A DNA stretch of 49,918 bases, taken from contig DATMGN010000022.1 of the NCBI GenBank assembly GCA_035555435.1, forward strand, positions 1-49,918. Reading direction: 5' to 3'. Positions 1 through 7,148 of the stretch are shown here, in pieces. Each line of letters begins with the position of its first letter. Within the stretch, counting starts at the first letter, position 1. Below the pieces are notes generated by a model. That model ran no database searches, was not told where the DNA came from, and saw only the letters and a program-made list of their open reading frames with translations. Source of the DNA: 73-13 sp035555435 (GTDB taxonomy: Bacteria > Actinomycetota > Actinomycetes > Actinomycetales > Microbacteriaceae). The translations under genes were made by a program, and so were the position numbers.

Positions 1-298
1 GCTCCCGCTGACCCATAGTTCAGGCGGGTTGAGATTTCGGGTGTGGCCTCGATTGGATACAAGCGGGGCCAGCAACAAGGTTAACGAGCGACGCGCCGAA
101 CGTGGGGATTCTTCATGTCCCCAATGAGGGGGACCCCCCGGCGGGTTGTCCCCGAAAGGGGGACACGTTCGCCCCGTGGCCGACCGGCGACATTCGCGCT
201 CGGCGCGCCGCCGTCGGACCCTGCCGGAATGGATACAGACGCACGGATCGCGTGCATCGATCCCCGCGGCCCGCGGGCGGGCGTGCGACGATGGTCGG
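1..298. other. 5' region without a supported gene
   Basis: I find no convincing coding sequence here. Reading frames that extend the next gene upstream give an Arg/Pro-rich low-complexity translation with no family resemblance. The only clear structure is a pair of GTCCCC/GGGGAC palindromes (117-134 and 148-164, listed separately). The octamer TGGATACA occurs twice (near 54-61 and 229-236); the second copy could hold a -10 element for the downstream gene, but this is weak. Confidence 0.5.
117..164. promoter_or_regulatory. Tandem GTCCCC-GGGGAC palindromes, candidate operator pair
   Basis: Two inverted repeats with identical 6-bp arms are seen: GTCCCC (117-122) with GGGGAC (129-134), and GTCCCC (148-153) with GGGGAC (159-164). 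Their left ends are 31 bp apart, close to three helical turns, so two proteins could bind on one face of the DNA. The G/C-tract palindrome loosely recalls CsoR-type copper operators, and a DUF1775 copper-associated gene lies downstream. This link is inference; hairpins in RNA are an alternative. Confidence 0.35.
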
Positions 299-904
299 GT
301 GCGTCGCCCCGGTCCACTGCAAGCCCTGCGAGGGCTCGTCGCCGGCATGCTCACGACATTCCTGGCACTCTGCTTCCACGTGGTCGGCGGCGGGGTCGCA
401 CCCTCGGCGCTCGCGATCGCCGTGTGCACTGCCGCCGTCTGCTGGGTCGCGATGCTCGTGGGCCGGGCCCGCCCCTCGCTGCCACTGCTCATCGCATCGA
501 TCGCGATCGCGCAGGTGGTCCTGCACACCGCGTTCTCGCTGACGACCGCGACCGCGACGCTCGCCGGCGCCGATCACACCGGCCACGCGCACGACGCGAT
601 GCTCGACGTCGTCGTGACGGGCGGCGGCCACTCGATGTGGGTCGCGCACCTGCTCGCCGGCGTGCTCACGGTCATCGCGGTGCGTCGCGGCGAGCAGGTG
701 GCGCGCCGCCTCGTCGAGCTCGCCCGCATGGTCGCGGGCTCGCTGCTGCGGCGAGTGCTCGGAGCGCTCGGGGTGCTCGCGATCGCCGCGAGGCCGCTCG
801 CGCGACGCGGGCTCGGCATCGTTTCGGCGCGGCGCGGGCGCGCGCTCATCGAGGCGCTCGGCACGGTGCTCGTGCGCCGCGGGCCGCCGCTTCGGCTCGT
901 CTGA
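299..904 (+). CDS. Small His-containing membrane protein next to ycnI
   Basis: A predicted integral membrane protein of about 201 residues, read from a GTG at 299. The N-terminus is basic and is followed by hydrophobic spans at roughly residues 12-35, 38-75 and 115-132. Upstream residues of the open frame are low complexity, which is why this later start was chosen; the start remains uncertain. A loop (about residues 88-115) carries His residues (HTGHAH, then GGGHSMWVAH) that could bind metal. The C-terminal third is Arg-rich and likely cytoplasmic. It lies 83 bp before the YcnI-like gene on the same strand, so a joint role in copper handling at the envelope is plausible. I do not recognise a named family. 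Confidence 0.6.
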   Translation: MRRPGPLQALRGLVAGMLTTFLALCFHVVGGGVAPSALAIAVCTAAVCWVAMLVGRARPSLPLLIASIAIAQVVLHTAFSLTTATATLAGADHTGHAHDAMLDVVVTGGGHSMWVAHLLAGVLTVIAVRRGEQVARRLVELARMVAGSLLRRVLGALGVLAIAARPLARRGLGIVSARRGRALIEALGTVLVRRGPPLRLV

Positions 905-987
905 CTCACCCCCCAATCCATTCGGCGCGCCGCGAGTCCGCGGCCGATGCCGCCCGGCGCGCCCCGCAGTCGCAAGAAGGAACCAAC

Positions 988-1650
988 ATGTCCAAGCAGA
1001 TTCACTCGCGCGCGCGCCTCGGTGCGCTCGCCGGCGCGGCCGTCGCCCTCGCGGTGACCGGCGCCCTCGTCGTCGCGAGCCCCGCGGCGGCGCACGTCCA
1101 TGTCGACGGGGAGGCGGTCCCGGGCGCGCGCACGACCGCGACGTTCCGCGTCCCGACCGAGTCCGAGACAGCCTCGACGACCTCGATCACGGTCGCGCTG
1201 CCGACCGACACCCCGATCACCTCGGTGCGGGCGCTGACGAAGCCTGGCTGGGAGTTCGAGGCCGAGCGGGTCGACCTCGACGCGCCGGTCACGATCGGCG
1301 ACGTCACGATCACGAGCGCCTACGGCTCGCTGACCTGGACCGCGACGGGGGACGGCATCGCGCCCGGGGAGTACGACGAGTTCGTCGTGCAGCTCGGCCC
1401 GGTCCCCGATCAGGCGGAGCTCGTGCTCGCGACCGAGCAGGGCTACAGCGACGGCACCGTCGTGGCGTGGGACCAGACCGGCGGGCACGACGCCGAGCGT
1501 CCGGCACCGGTCCTCGCGATCGGGTCGGGCGGGTCGGCGGCAGCCGTCGACGGCATCGCGGTAACGGGTCTCGTGCTCGGCGGGCTCGGCCTCATCGCCG
1601 GCCTCGTCGCGCTCGTCCTCGTCATCGGATCGCGGCGCCGCGCGGGCTGA
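988..1650 (+). CDS. YcnI-like DUF1775 domain protein, copper-associated
   Basis: A 220-residue exported protein of the YcnI/DUF1775 family, found in copper-related loci. The ATG at 988 is preceded by an AGAAGGA ribosome site. Residues 1-35 form a signal peptide ending in SPAAA; cleavage there would expose His36, followed by His38 (HVHVD), the N-terminal histidine that forms the copper ligand in studied family members. A conserved Trp sits in KPGWEF and a DQTGGHDAERPAP stretch follows, both typical. A Gly/Leu/Val-rich span near residues 190-213 plus RRR anchors the C-terminus. It likely handles copper outside the membrane. A strong hairpin follows at 1662-1698. Confidence 0.85.
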   Translation: MSKQIHSRARLGALAGAAVALAVTGALVVASPAAAHVHVDGEAVPGARTTATFRVPTESETASTTSITVALPTDTPITSVRALTKPGWEFEAERVDLDAPVTIGDVTITSAYGSLTWTATGDGIAPGEYDEFVVQLGPVPDQAELVLATEQGYSDGTVVAWDQTGGHDAERPAPVLAIGSGGSAAAVDGIAVTGLVLGGLGLIAGLVALVLVIGSRRRAG

Positions 1651-1661
1651 TCCGGCACGAC

Positions 1662-1698
1662 ACGCGTGCGGGGGCGCATCATTCGCCCCCGCACGCGT
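1662..1698 (+). terminator. Hairpin after the ycnI-like gene
   Basis: A perfect 15-bp inverted repeat: left arm 1662-1676 (ACGCGTGCGGGGGCG), 7-base loop, right arm 1684-1698. There is no U-run, as is common for actinobacterial terminators. It sits 11 bases after the stop of the ycnI-like gene and directly abuts the promoter of the next gene, separating the two units. Confidence 0.75.
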
Positions 1699-1700
1699 GA

Positions 1701-1712
1701 TATAGTTGATCA
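1701..1712 (+). promoter_or_regulatory. Leaderless promoter with MarR-type palindrome
   Basis: TATAGT (1701-1706) is a good -10 box placed six bases before the ATG at 1713, so the mRNA probably starts at or next to the start codon. The last two bases of the -10 and the following six form a perfect palindrome, TTGATCAA (1705-1712), resembling MarR-family half-sites. The MarR gene at the end of this unit is the obvious candidate to bind here, occluding polymerase. No clear -35 is visible because the upstream hairpin occupies that space. Confidence 0.55.
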
Positions 1713-3419
1713 ATGTCAAGTACCGAGGCGCCGGTGACCGCATCGGTCCCGACCATGAATCACCGGCAGGTCATCAACGCGCTCATCGCGCTGATGGCCG
1801 CGTTCTTCGTCCTCATCCTCTCGGGCACGGTCGTCTCGACCTCGCTGCCCGTCATCGTGAGCGACCTCGGCGGCACCCAGTCCGACTACACCTGGATCGT
1901 CACCGCCAACTTCCTCACCATGGCGATCTCCACCCCGATCTGGGGCAAGCTCGCCGACATCTTCAGCCGCAAGCTGCTCATCCAGATCGCCCTCGCGACC
2001 TTCACGATCTCGACCGTCGTCGCCGGCTTCGCCACCACGGCCGGCTGGCTCATCGCGTGCCGCTTCTTCCAGGGCATCGGCGTCGGCGGCATGATGGCGC
2101 TCGGCATGGTCGCGATCGCCGACATGGTCAGCCCGCGCGAGCGCGGCCGCTACATGGGCATCATGGGCGCCATCATGGGCGTGGCCCAGATCGGGGGCCC
2201 GCTCCTCGGCGGCGTCGTCACCGACGCGTTCGGCTGGGAATGGAACTTCTTCCTGCCGATCCCCGTCGCCGTCACCGCGTTCCTCCTCATCCAGTTCACG
2301 ATGCACCTGCCGCGCCACCGTCGGAAGATCAAGGTCGACATCCTCGGCGCGATCCTGCTGTCCGTGAGCATGGGTCTGATCCTCGTGTGGATGAGCCTCG
2401 GCGGGAAGGACGGCGGCAGCGGCGGCTTCGCGTGGGACTCGGCTGAGAGCATCATCATGATCACCGTCGGCGGCGTGCTCCTCGTCGCGACCGTCCTCTG
2501 GGAGCTGTTCGGCACGAAGGAGCCGATCGTGCCGCTGCGGCTCTTCGCGCAGCGGACCTTCGCGCTCGCGACCATCGCATCGCTCGCGGTCGGTGTCACC
2601 ATGTTCGGCGCCGCCGTGTTCCTCAGCCAGTACCTCCAGATCGCGCGTGGCATGACGCCGACCGAGTCGGGACTCTTCACCATCCCGATGGTCGTCGGCT
2701 CGCTCCTCGCCTCGCTCGTGTTCGGCCAGCTCATCACGCGGACCGGGCGTTGGAAGGGGCTCGTGATCTTCGCCGCCGTCGTCCTCGTCGCCGGGCTCGC
2801 GCTCATGGGCACGATCCACTACGACACCTCGATGTGGCTCGTCGGCCTCTACATGGGCATGCTCGGCGTCGGCACCGGCGGCCTCATGCAGAACCTCGTC
2901 CTCGTCACGCAGAACCAGCTGCCCGCGAAGCAGCTGGGCGCCGGCACGGGGGCGATCACGTTCTTCCGCAGCCTCGGCGGCACGATCGGCATCGCCGCGC
3001 TCGGCAGCCTGCTCGGCACCTGGGTCGCGGAGAAGATCAAGGCCGGCATGGCGATCGTGCTGCCGAACGCGATGGCCGACCCCACCTGCGCCGACAGCCT
3101 GAGCGCGCTGCAGAGCGGCAACCTGACGCTCACCGCAGGCCTGTGCCACCCGGTCCGGATCCTCATCGAGAGCTCGTACGGCGACGCCATCGCGGCCCTC
3201 TTCTGGGTGTGCGTGCCGCTCGCGCTCATCTCGCTCATCGCCGCGCTCTTCCTGCCGAACCTGTCGTTGTCGCGCAAGACCGCGGCGCAGCAGCTGGAGG
3301 AGGAGCTCGGCGCCGAGTTCGTCGCGCTGGCCCCCGAGGACGGCGAGACCGTGGCAGCCGGGGCCGAGGCCCGCATCGGGGAGAATGTTGAGCATGACGA
3401 GTCCGGCACCCGGGGCTGA
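1713..3419 (+). CDS. DHA2-family MFS drug exporter (14 TM)
   Basis: A 568-residue proton-driven major facilitator of the DHA2 (14-spanner, EmrB/QacA-like) group, expected to expel hydrophobic drugs or dyes. Seen: motif A at about residues 78-87 (GKLADIFSRK), QGIGVGGMMA near 120, PRERGRYMG near 141, and an antiporter motif C-like GGPLLGGVV near 161 followed by the WEWNFF segment typical of this subfamily. Hydrophobic spans continue to about residue 515 and an acidic cytoplasmic tail follows. The start at 1713 is fixed by the leaderless promoter. It overlaps the following MarR gene by 26 bases, so the regulator is made with the pump. Substrate cannot be read from sequence. Confidence 0.92.
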   Translation: MSSTEAPVTASVPTMNHRQVINALIALMAAFFVLILSGTVVSTSLPVIVSDLGGTQSDYTWIVTANFLTMAISTPIWGKLADIFSRKLLIQIALATFTISTVVAGFATTAGWLIACRFFQGIGVGGMMALGMVAIADMVSPRERGRYMGIMGAIMGVAQIGGPLLGGVVTDAFGWEWNFFLPIPVAVTAFLLIQFTMHLPRHRRKIKVDILGAILLSVSMGLILVWMSLGGKDGGSGGFAWDSAESIIMITVGGVLLVATVLWELFGTKEPIVPLRLFAQRTFALATIASLAVGVTMFGAAVFLSQYLQIARGMTPTESGLFTIPMVVGSLLASLVFGQLITRTGRWKGLVIFAAVVLVAGLALMGTIHYDTSMWLVGLYMGMLGVGTGGLMQNLVLVTQNQLPAKQLGAGTGAITFFRSLGGTIGIAALGSLLGTWVAEKIKAGMAIVLPNAMADPTCADSLSALQSGNLTLTAGLCHPVRILIESSYGDAIAALFWVCVPLALISLIAALFLPNLSLSRKTAAQQLEEELGAEFVALAPEDGETVAAGAEARIGENVEHDESGTRG

Positions 3420-3873
3420 CACCGACGCGAGCGCGGCCGTCGAGTCGCTCGAGGTCGCGTTCCGGCGCGTGACCCAGCTCGTCAAGCGCTCCGTCACCAC
3501 CATCGCGACGAGCGTGCACCCCGAGATGCGTCACGCCGGCTGGGTCGTCTTCACCGTCGTGCACCGTGGCGGCACCGACGGACAGCCCGTCACCGTCGGC
3601 GAGATCATCGCCGAGACCGGCATGGACAAGTCGGTCGTGAGCCGGCAGCTGCGCGCCCTGAGCGACTGGGAGCTCGTCACGACGAGCCGCTCCGCCGCGG
3701 ACGCCCGCGTTATCGTCGTCGAGCCCACCGAGCTCGCGCGCGAGCGCTTCCGCGACGTGCGGGCGCGCCAGCGCGAGTTCTACCGCCTGGTGCTCTCCGA
3801 CTGGCCCGCCGCGGACCTCCGCAAGCTCGAGGAGCTCCTCAACCGGCTCGCCGACGCGATCACCGATTCCTGA
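3394..3873 (+). CDS. MarR-family transcriptional regulator
   Basis: A 159-residue winged helix-turn-helix repressor. The recognition region is at about residues 67-95 (TVGEIIAETGMDKSVVSRQL), followed by a wing with the characteristic DAR (SRSAADARVIVVEPT). Helices at both ends would form the dimer interface. I chose the ATG at 3394 rather than 3385 because the GGGGAG ribosome site (3378-3383) is then about ten bases away. The gene lies inside the 3' end of the exporter gene and is translationally linked to it. It likely represses this operon through the palindrome at 1705-1712 and is released by a pump substrate. Its 3' end overlaps the convergent App1 gene by 14 bases. Confidence 0.9.
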   Translation: MTSPAPGADTDASAAVESLEVAFRRVTQLVKRSVTTIATSVHPEMRHAGWVVFTVVHRGGTDGQPVTVGEIIAETGMDKSVVSRQLRALSDWELVTTSRSAADARVIVVEPTELARERFRDVRARQREFYRLVLSDWPAADLRKLEELLNRLADAITDS

Positions 3874-4918
3874 GGATTCCCGCCCCGATCAGCTGCTCGA
3901 GCAGGCCCGCACCGTCTGGCGCGAAGAACCAGCGCACCGGCGACTGCGCCTCCAGATCGTCCGCGCGCTTGCGACCGCCCGCGAGGACCGCCTCCCCCGT
4001 GGACAACTGACGGATGCACACCGCGGCGACATTGCGCGGGTGCTCCCGCGCGAACTCGGCATAGATCTGCTCGTCGTGCTGGCCGTCGTCACCGAAGAGC
4101 AGCCAGCGCACGTTCGGGAACTCCGCCGCCAGCCGGCGCAGCTCCGCCCGCTTGTGCTCGCGGCCGCTGCGGAAGAAGCGATCGTGCGTCGGGCCCCAGT
4201 CGGTGAGCAGGAACGGGCCGGGCGGAAACAGATTGCGGGTCAGGAAGCGGCGGAGCGTCGGCGCGATGTTCCACGCGCCCGTCGACAGGTACATGATCGG
4301 CGCGCCCGTGTGCGCGCGGCGGATCCGCTCGTAGAGCACCGACATGCCGGAGACCTGGATGCGCGCGTGCTCGTCGACGATGAACGTGTTCCACGCGGCG
4401 ACGAGCGGGCGCGGGAGCGCCGTCACCCACACCGTGTCGTCGACGTCGGAGATGAGGCCGAAGCGCTCCTGTGGCTCGACGACGAAGATCTGCGCGGAGA
4501 CCGTCTCGGCGTCCGCGATCGTGAGGTCGATCGCGTTCCACCCCGGCGACAGTCGCACCCGCACGGTCGCGTCGACGATGCCGCCCCGGTCGATCGGGAC
4601 AGTGAACGTCTCCCCGCCGATCCGCACCTGGAGCTCGGTGTCGTCGGTCGGGACGCTCAGGAAGCTGCGCCAGCCGCGCACCTTCTCCGCGCGCTGCGCG
4701 GCCGGCGCGTCCGGCTTAGCGAGCACGACGCGCGCGAGCACCCGTACCCACTCGGGGGAGCCGTAGCCCGTGTACGGGAGGATCGTGTTGACCCGCCCCG
4801 CCCGGCGGGCTCGCCGCTGACGCCAGCGGTGGAACGCGTCCTCGACACGTGCCGCGAGGTGTCGCTTCCTGCGGCCCTCGCTCGCTGCCGGTTCAGACGG
4901 ACTCGTCGTCTCGGACAT
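3860..4918 (-). CDS. App1-like phosphatidate phosphatase domain protein (DUF2183)
   Basis: A 352-residue protein of the App1/DUF2183 family, a HAD-like phosphatase fold named for the yeast actin-patch phosphatidate phosphatase. The catalytic DxDxT motif is DVDDT at about residues 158-162 (GLISDVDDTVW). Further family landmarks are YLSTGAWN, LLTDWGP and LFGDDGQHD, the last carrying the Asp pair that would hold Mg2+. The N-terminal 40 residues are basic and the next ~100 resemble the beta-rich domain that precedes App1 domains. The start is either Met at 4918 (chosen, MSETTSP) or 4936; both lie within the end of the upstream dedA gene, so the two are coupled. Together they suggest a role in membrane lipid handling, which is inference. 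Confidence 0.85.
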   Translation of the reverse strand: MSETTSPSEPAASEGRRKRHLAARVEDAFHRWRQRRARRAGRVNTILPYTGYGSPEWVRVLARVVLAKPDAPAAQRAEKVRGWRSFLSVPTDDTELQVRIGGETFTVPIDRGGIVDATVRVRLSPGWNAIDLTIADAETVSAQIFVVEPQERFGLISDVDDTVWVTALPRPLVAAWNTFIVDEHARIQVSGMSVLYERIRRAHTGAPIMYLSTGAWNIAPTLRRFLTRNLFPPGPFLLTDWGPTHDRFFRSGREHKRAELRRLAAEFPNVRWLLFGDDGQHDEQIYAEFAREHPRNVAAVCIRQLSTGEAVLAGGRKRADDLEAQSPVRWFFAPDGAGLLEQLIGAGILRNR

Positions 4919-5624
4919 CGGGATCCATACTGCCATCGCCTGGCGCGGGTGCGAGCGGATCCGAGACCTCCGTCGCCTCGGTCTTGGACAATCGACGCTT
5001 CACGATCCACACGATCACGAAGAACAGCGTGATCGCGGCGGCGAAGACGTAGCCCGCGTAGTGCAGATTGTCGACGAGGAGTTCGCGGAACGCGATGCCG
5101 GCGAACGTGCCCGCCGTCACGTACGCGATGCCCCAGATGACGGCGGCCGGCGTCGCCCACAGCATGAATCGCCGGTAGCGCATCGGCGACATGCCGACCG
5201 TCACCGGCATGAGCGCGTGCAGGACCGGCAGGAACCGGCTGACGAAGACGGCGATCCCGCCCCGCCGCTCCACGTAGGCGGCGGCGCGATCCCACGCGGG
5301 CCCGATCCGGCGGCCGAGCCGCGAGCGGCGCAGCGCCGGACCGATCCAGCGGCCGAGCAGGAAACCGACCGACTGACCCGCGAGCGCGCAGACGATCACG
5401 ACGACGAGCAGCACGGTGTAGTGGATCGGATCCTCGACACTCGTCGCGGCCGCGACGACGATCGTGTCGCCGGGGATGACGAGCCCGACGAACAGGGTCG
5501 TCTCGAGGAAGATGCCGACGCCTGCCGCGACCGTGCTCCAGACGGGACCGATCGCGACGATGACGTCGAGAACCCACGCGATGATCTGGGACAGCCAGAC
5601 GCCGAACGCGTCGAACGGGTTCAC
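4893..5624 (-). CDS. DedA-family membrane protein
   Basis: A 243-residue DedA (VTT-domain) integral membrane protein; the family is linked to undecaprenyl-phosphate or phospholipid flipping and proton-gradient maintenance. Visible landmarks are the re-entrant segment FLETTLFVGLVIPGD with its acidic residues, GQSVGFLLGRWIG, and the Arg-bearing FVSRFLPVLHALMPVTVG motif. A tail of about 30 hydrophilic residues ends the protein. The GTG at 5624 is preceded by CAGAAT six bases upstream on this strand, consistent with a leaderless message and supporting the start. Divergent from pabB; its 3' end overlaps the app1-like gene. Confidence 0.88.
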   Translation of the reverse strand: MNPFDAFGVWLSQIIAWVLDVIVAIGPVWSTVAAGVGIFLETTLFVGLVIPGDTIVVAAATSVEDPIHYTVLLVVVIVCALAGQSVGFLLGRWIGPALRRSRLGRRIGPAWDRAAAYVERRGGIAVFVSRFLPVLHALMPVTVGMSPMRYRRFMLWATPAAVIWGIAYVTAGTFAGIAFRELLVDNLHYAGYVFAAAITLFFVIVWIVKRRLSKTEATEVSDPLAPAPGDGSMDPDVRDDESV

Positions 5625-5663
5625 CCGCCCATTCTGCCGGTCGAGTCGGTGGAGGATAGTCGG

Positions 5664-7079
5664 GTGCGGGATCGCGTGCTCAGCTGCGACGTGCCGGGCG
5701 GCGTGGATGCCGAGCGGGCGTTCGAGACGCTGTGGGGCGGCGCCGAGCACGCGTTCTGGCTCGACACGGATGCCCGCAGCGGGGGCACCAGCTTCCTCGG
5801 TGCGGCCGAGTGGGTCGTCGACGCCGAGGAGATCCGCACGCGCGGCGGCGACGTGCTCGGCTGGCTGCGGTCGGAGCGGGCCAGGTGGGATGTCGACACG
5901 TCGGACGTGGACGGCGGCTTCGCGCTCGGGATCGTCGGGTGGTTCGGCTACGAGCTGTACGCCGAGACGATGGGCCTCGGGGCGATGGCGCCGCGGCGCT
6001 ACCCCGATGCGCTCTTCATGCGCGTCGATCGCGCGCTCGCGGTCGACCACGCCACGGGCCGGGCACGGTTGCTCGCGCGCGGGCGCGCCTGGGAGGGCGA
6101 ACTCGCGCAGTGGCGCGATGGCGTGCTCGCGCAGCTGGCTGGAGTCGGCCGAGGTCTCGAAGCGCCGCTGGGCGGCGGCTCGACCTCCGAAACGGCCGTC
6201 GCGCCCGCAGGCTCCGGCAGGTCCCTGAGCGAGGCCGCAGGCCGAGTCGAAGGGACCCACCCCCTCGAGTGGGCTTACAGCGACGAGTACTACCTCCGGA
6301 TGATCCGGGAATGCCAGCACGCGATCGCGGAGGGCGACGCCTACGTCCTCTGCCTCACGACTGAGGCGCACGTCGCGGGAGAGTTCGACCCCTGGCAGGT
6401 CTACTGCCGCGTGCGCCGCAGCTCGCCATCGCACCACGGCGCCTACCTGCGCTCCGGGTCGATCGCGCTGCTCAGCGCATCGCCCGAGCAGTTCCTCACG
6501 GTCCGCCGTGACGGCTGGGTCGAGACGAAGCCGATCAAGGGCACGCGGCCCCGCGGCGCGACACCCGCGGACGACGAGGCGCTCGCGAGCCGGCTGCGCG
6601 CCGACCACAAGGAGCGCGCGGAGAACGTCATGATCGTCGACCTCATGCGCAACGACCTGTCCCGCGTGTGCGCGGTCGGCACCGTCGAGGTGGTCAAGCT
6701 GCTCGAGGTCGAGACGTATCCGCACGTCCACCAGCTCGTCTCGACCGTCGGCGGCCGGCTCGCCGCGGGACGCGACGCGGTCCACGCGCTCGCCTCCTGC
6801 TTCCCGGCCGGCTCCATGACGGGTGCCCCGAAGCACTCCGCAGTGTCGATCCTGTCCCGACTGGAGGGGCGCAGTCGCGGCATCTACTCGGGGGCGTTCG
6901 GCTACCTCGGCTACGACGGCGCCGTCGACCTCGCGATGACGATCCGCTCGATCGTGATCGACCCGGCCGGCGCGACGATCGGCACAGGCGGCGGGATCAC
7001 CGCCCACTCCGTCCCCGAGGACGAGCTCGAGGAGACCCGGCTCAAGGCGGCGGCGCTGCTCGCCGCGCTGCAGCCCTGA
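5664..7079 (+). CDS. pabB: Aminodeoxychorismate synthase component I
   Basis: About 471 residues. PabB converts chorismate plus ammonia to 4-amino-4-deoxychorismate for folate synthesis. The chorismate-binding domain (from about residue 205) shows PIKGTRPRG, with the Lys that distinguishes PabB from anthranilate synthase (PIAGT), then MIVDLMRNDLSRV, GSMTGAPK, GIYSGAFGYLG and IGTGGGITAHS. The GTG at 5664 has GGAGGAT eight bases upstream; GTG 5676 is an alternative. No glutaminase (pabA) or lyase (pabC) gene is adjacent. Residues of about 162-200, between the N-terminal and catalytic domains, are a low-complexity insert made of two palindromic repeats (6153-6185 and 6220-6257), described separately. 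Confidence 0.92.
   Translation: MRDRVLSCDVPGGVDAERAFETLWGGAEHAFWLDTDARSGGTSFLGAAEWVVDAEEIRTRGGDVLGWLRSERARWDVDTSDVDGGFALGIVGWFGYELYAETMGLGAMAPRRYPDALFMRVDRALAVDHATGRARLLARGRAWEGELAQWRDGVLAQLAGVGRGLEAPLGGGSTSETAVAPAGSGRSLSEAAGRVEGTHPLEWAYSDEYYLRMIRECQHAIAEGDAYVLCLTTEAHVAGEFDPWQVYCRVRRSSPSHHGAYLRSGSIALLSASPEQFLTVRRDGWVETKPIKGTRPRGATPADDEALASRLRADHKERAENVMIVDLMRNDLSRVCAVGTVEVVKLLEVETYPHVHQLVSTVGGRLAAGRDAVHALASCFPAGSMTGAPKHSAVSILSRLEGRSRGIYSGAFGYLGYDGAVDLAMTIRSIVIDPAGATIGTGGGITAHSVPEDELEETRLKAAALLAALQP
6153..6185 (+). repeat. Palindromic repeat B inside pabB
   Basis: Begins GGTCTCGA (6153-6160) and ends TCGACC (6180-6185), the same ends as the 31-bp copy in dnaG; flanking GAG/CTC extend the pairing. 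The middle differs from the dnaG copy. It is 33 bp, so it preserves the frame, and encodes about residues 164-174 (within GLEAPLGGGSTS) of PabB. Confidence 0.6.
6220..6257 (+). repeat. Palindromic repeat A inside pabB
   Basis: GGTCCCTGAGCGAG, a GC-rich centre, then GAGTCGAAGGGACC. The outer 7 bases (GGTCCCT/AGGGACC) are perfectly inverted. It matches the intergenic copy at 34482-34517 almost base for base except for two single-base insertions near the centre and one change at the right end. It encodes about residues 186-198 of PabB (SLSEAAGRVEGT), just before the chorismate-binding domain. Confidence 0.8.
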
Positions 7080-7148
7080 CCCGCGCGCATCGCGTTCTGA
7101 GCGCACCCGCCCCGGAGCACGCACCGCGACCAACTAAACTCGAACGTC

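Noticed and set aside
115..987. N-terminal extension of the ycnI-like frame
   Set aside because: Low-complexity Arg-rich translation overlapping the membrane protein gene; a signal peptide and ribosome site mark the start at 988.
3860..3873. Regulatory meaning of convergent 3' overlaps (marR/app1-like, hemW/DUF4190)
   Set aside because: Overlaps of 14 and 10 bases are ordinary in compact genomes and nothing else marks them.
4893..7133. Upstream extension of the dedA frame across pabB to 746 codons
   Set aside because: The extra N-terminal part is an Arg/Ala-rich shadow of pabB. DedA homology begins at the GTG at 5624, which also has a -10 at the right distance.
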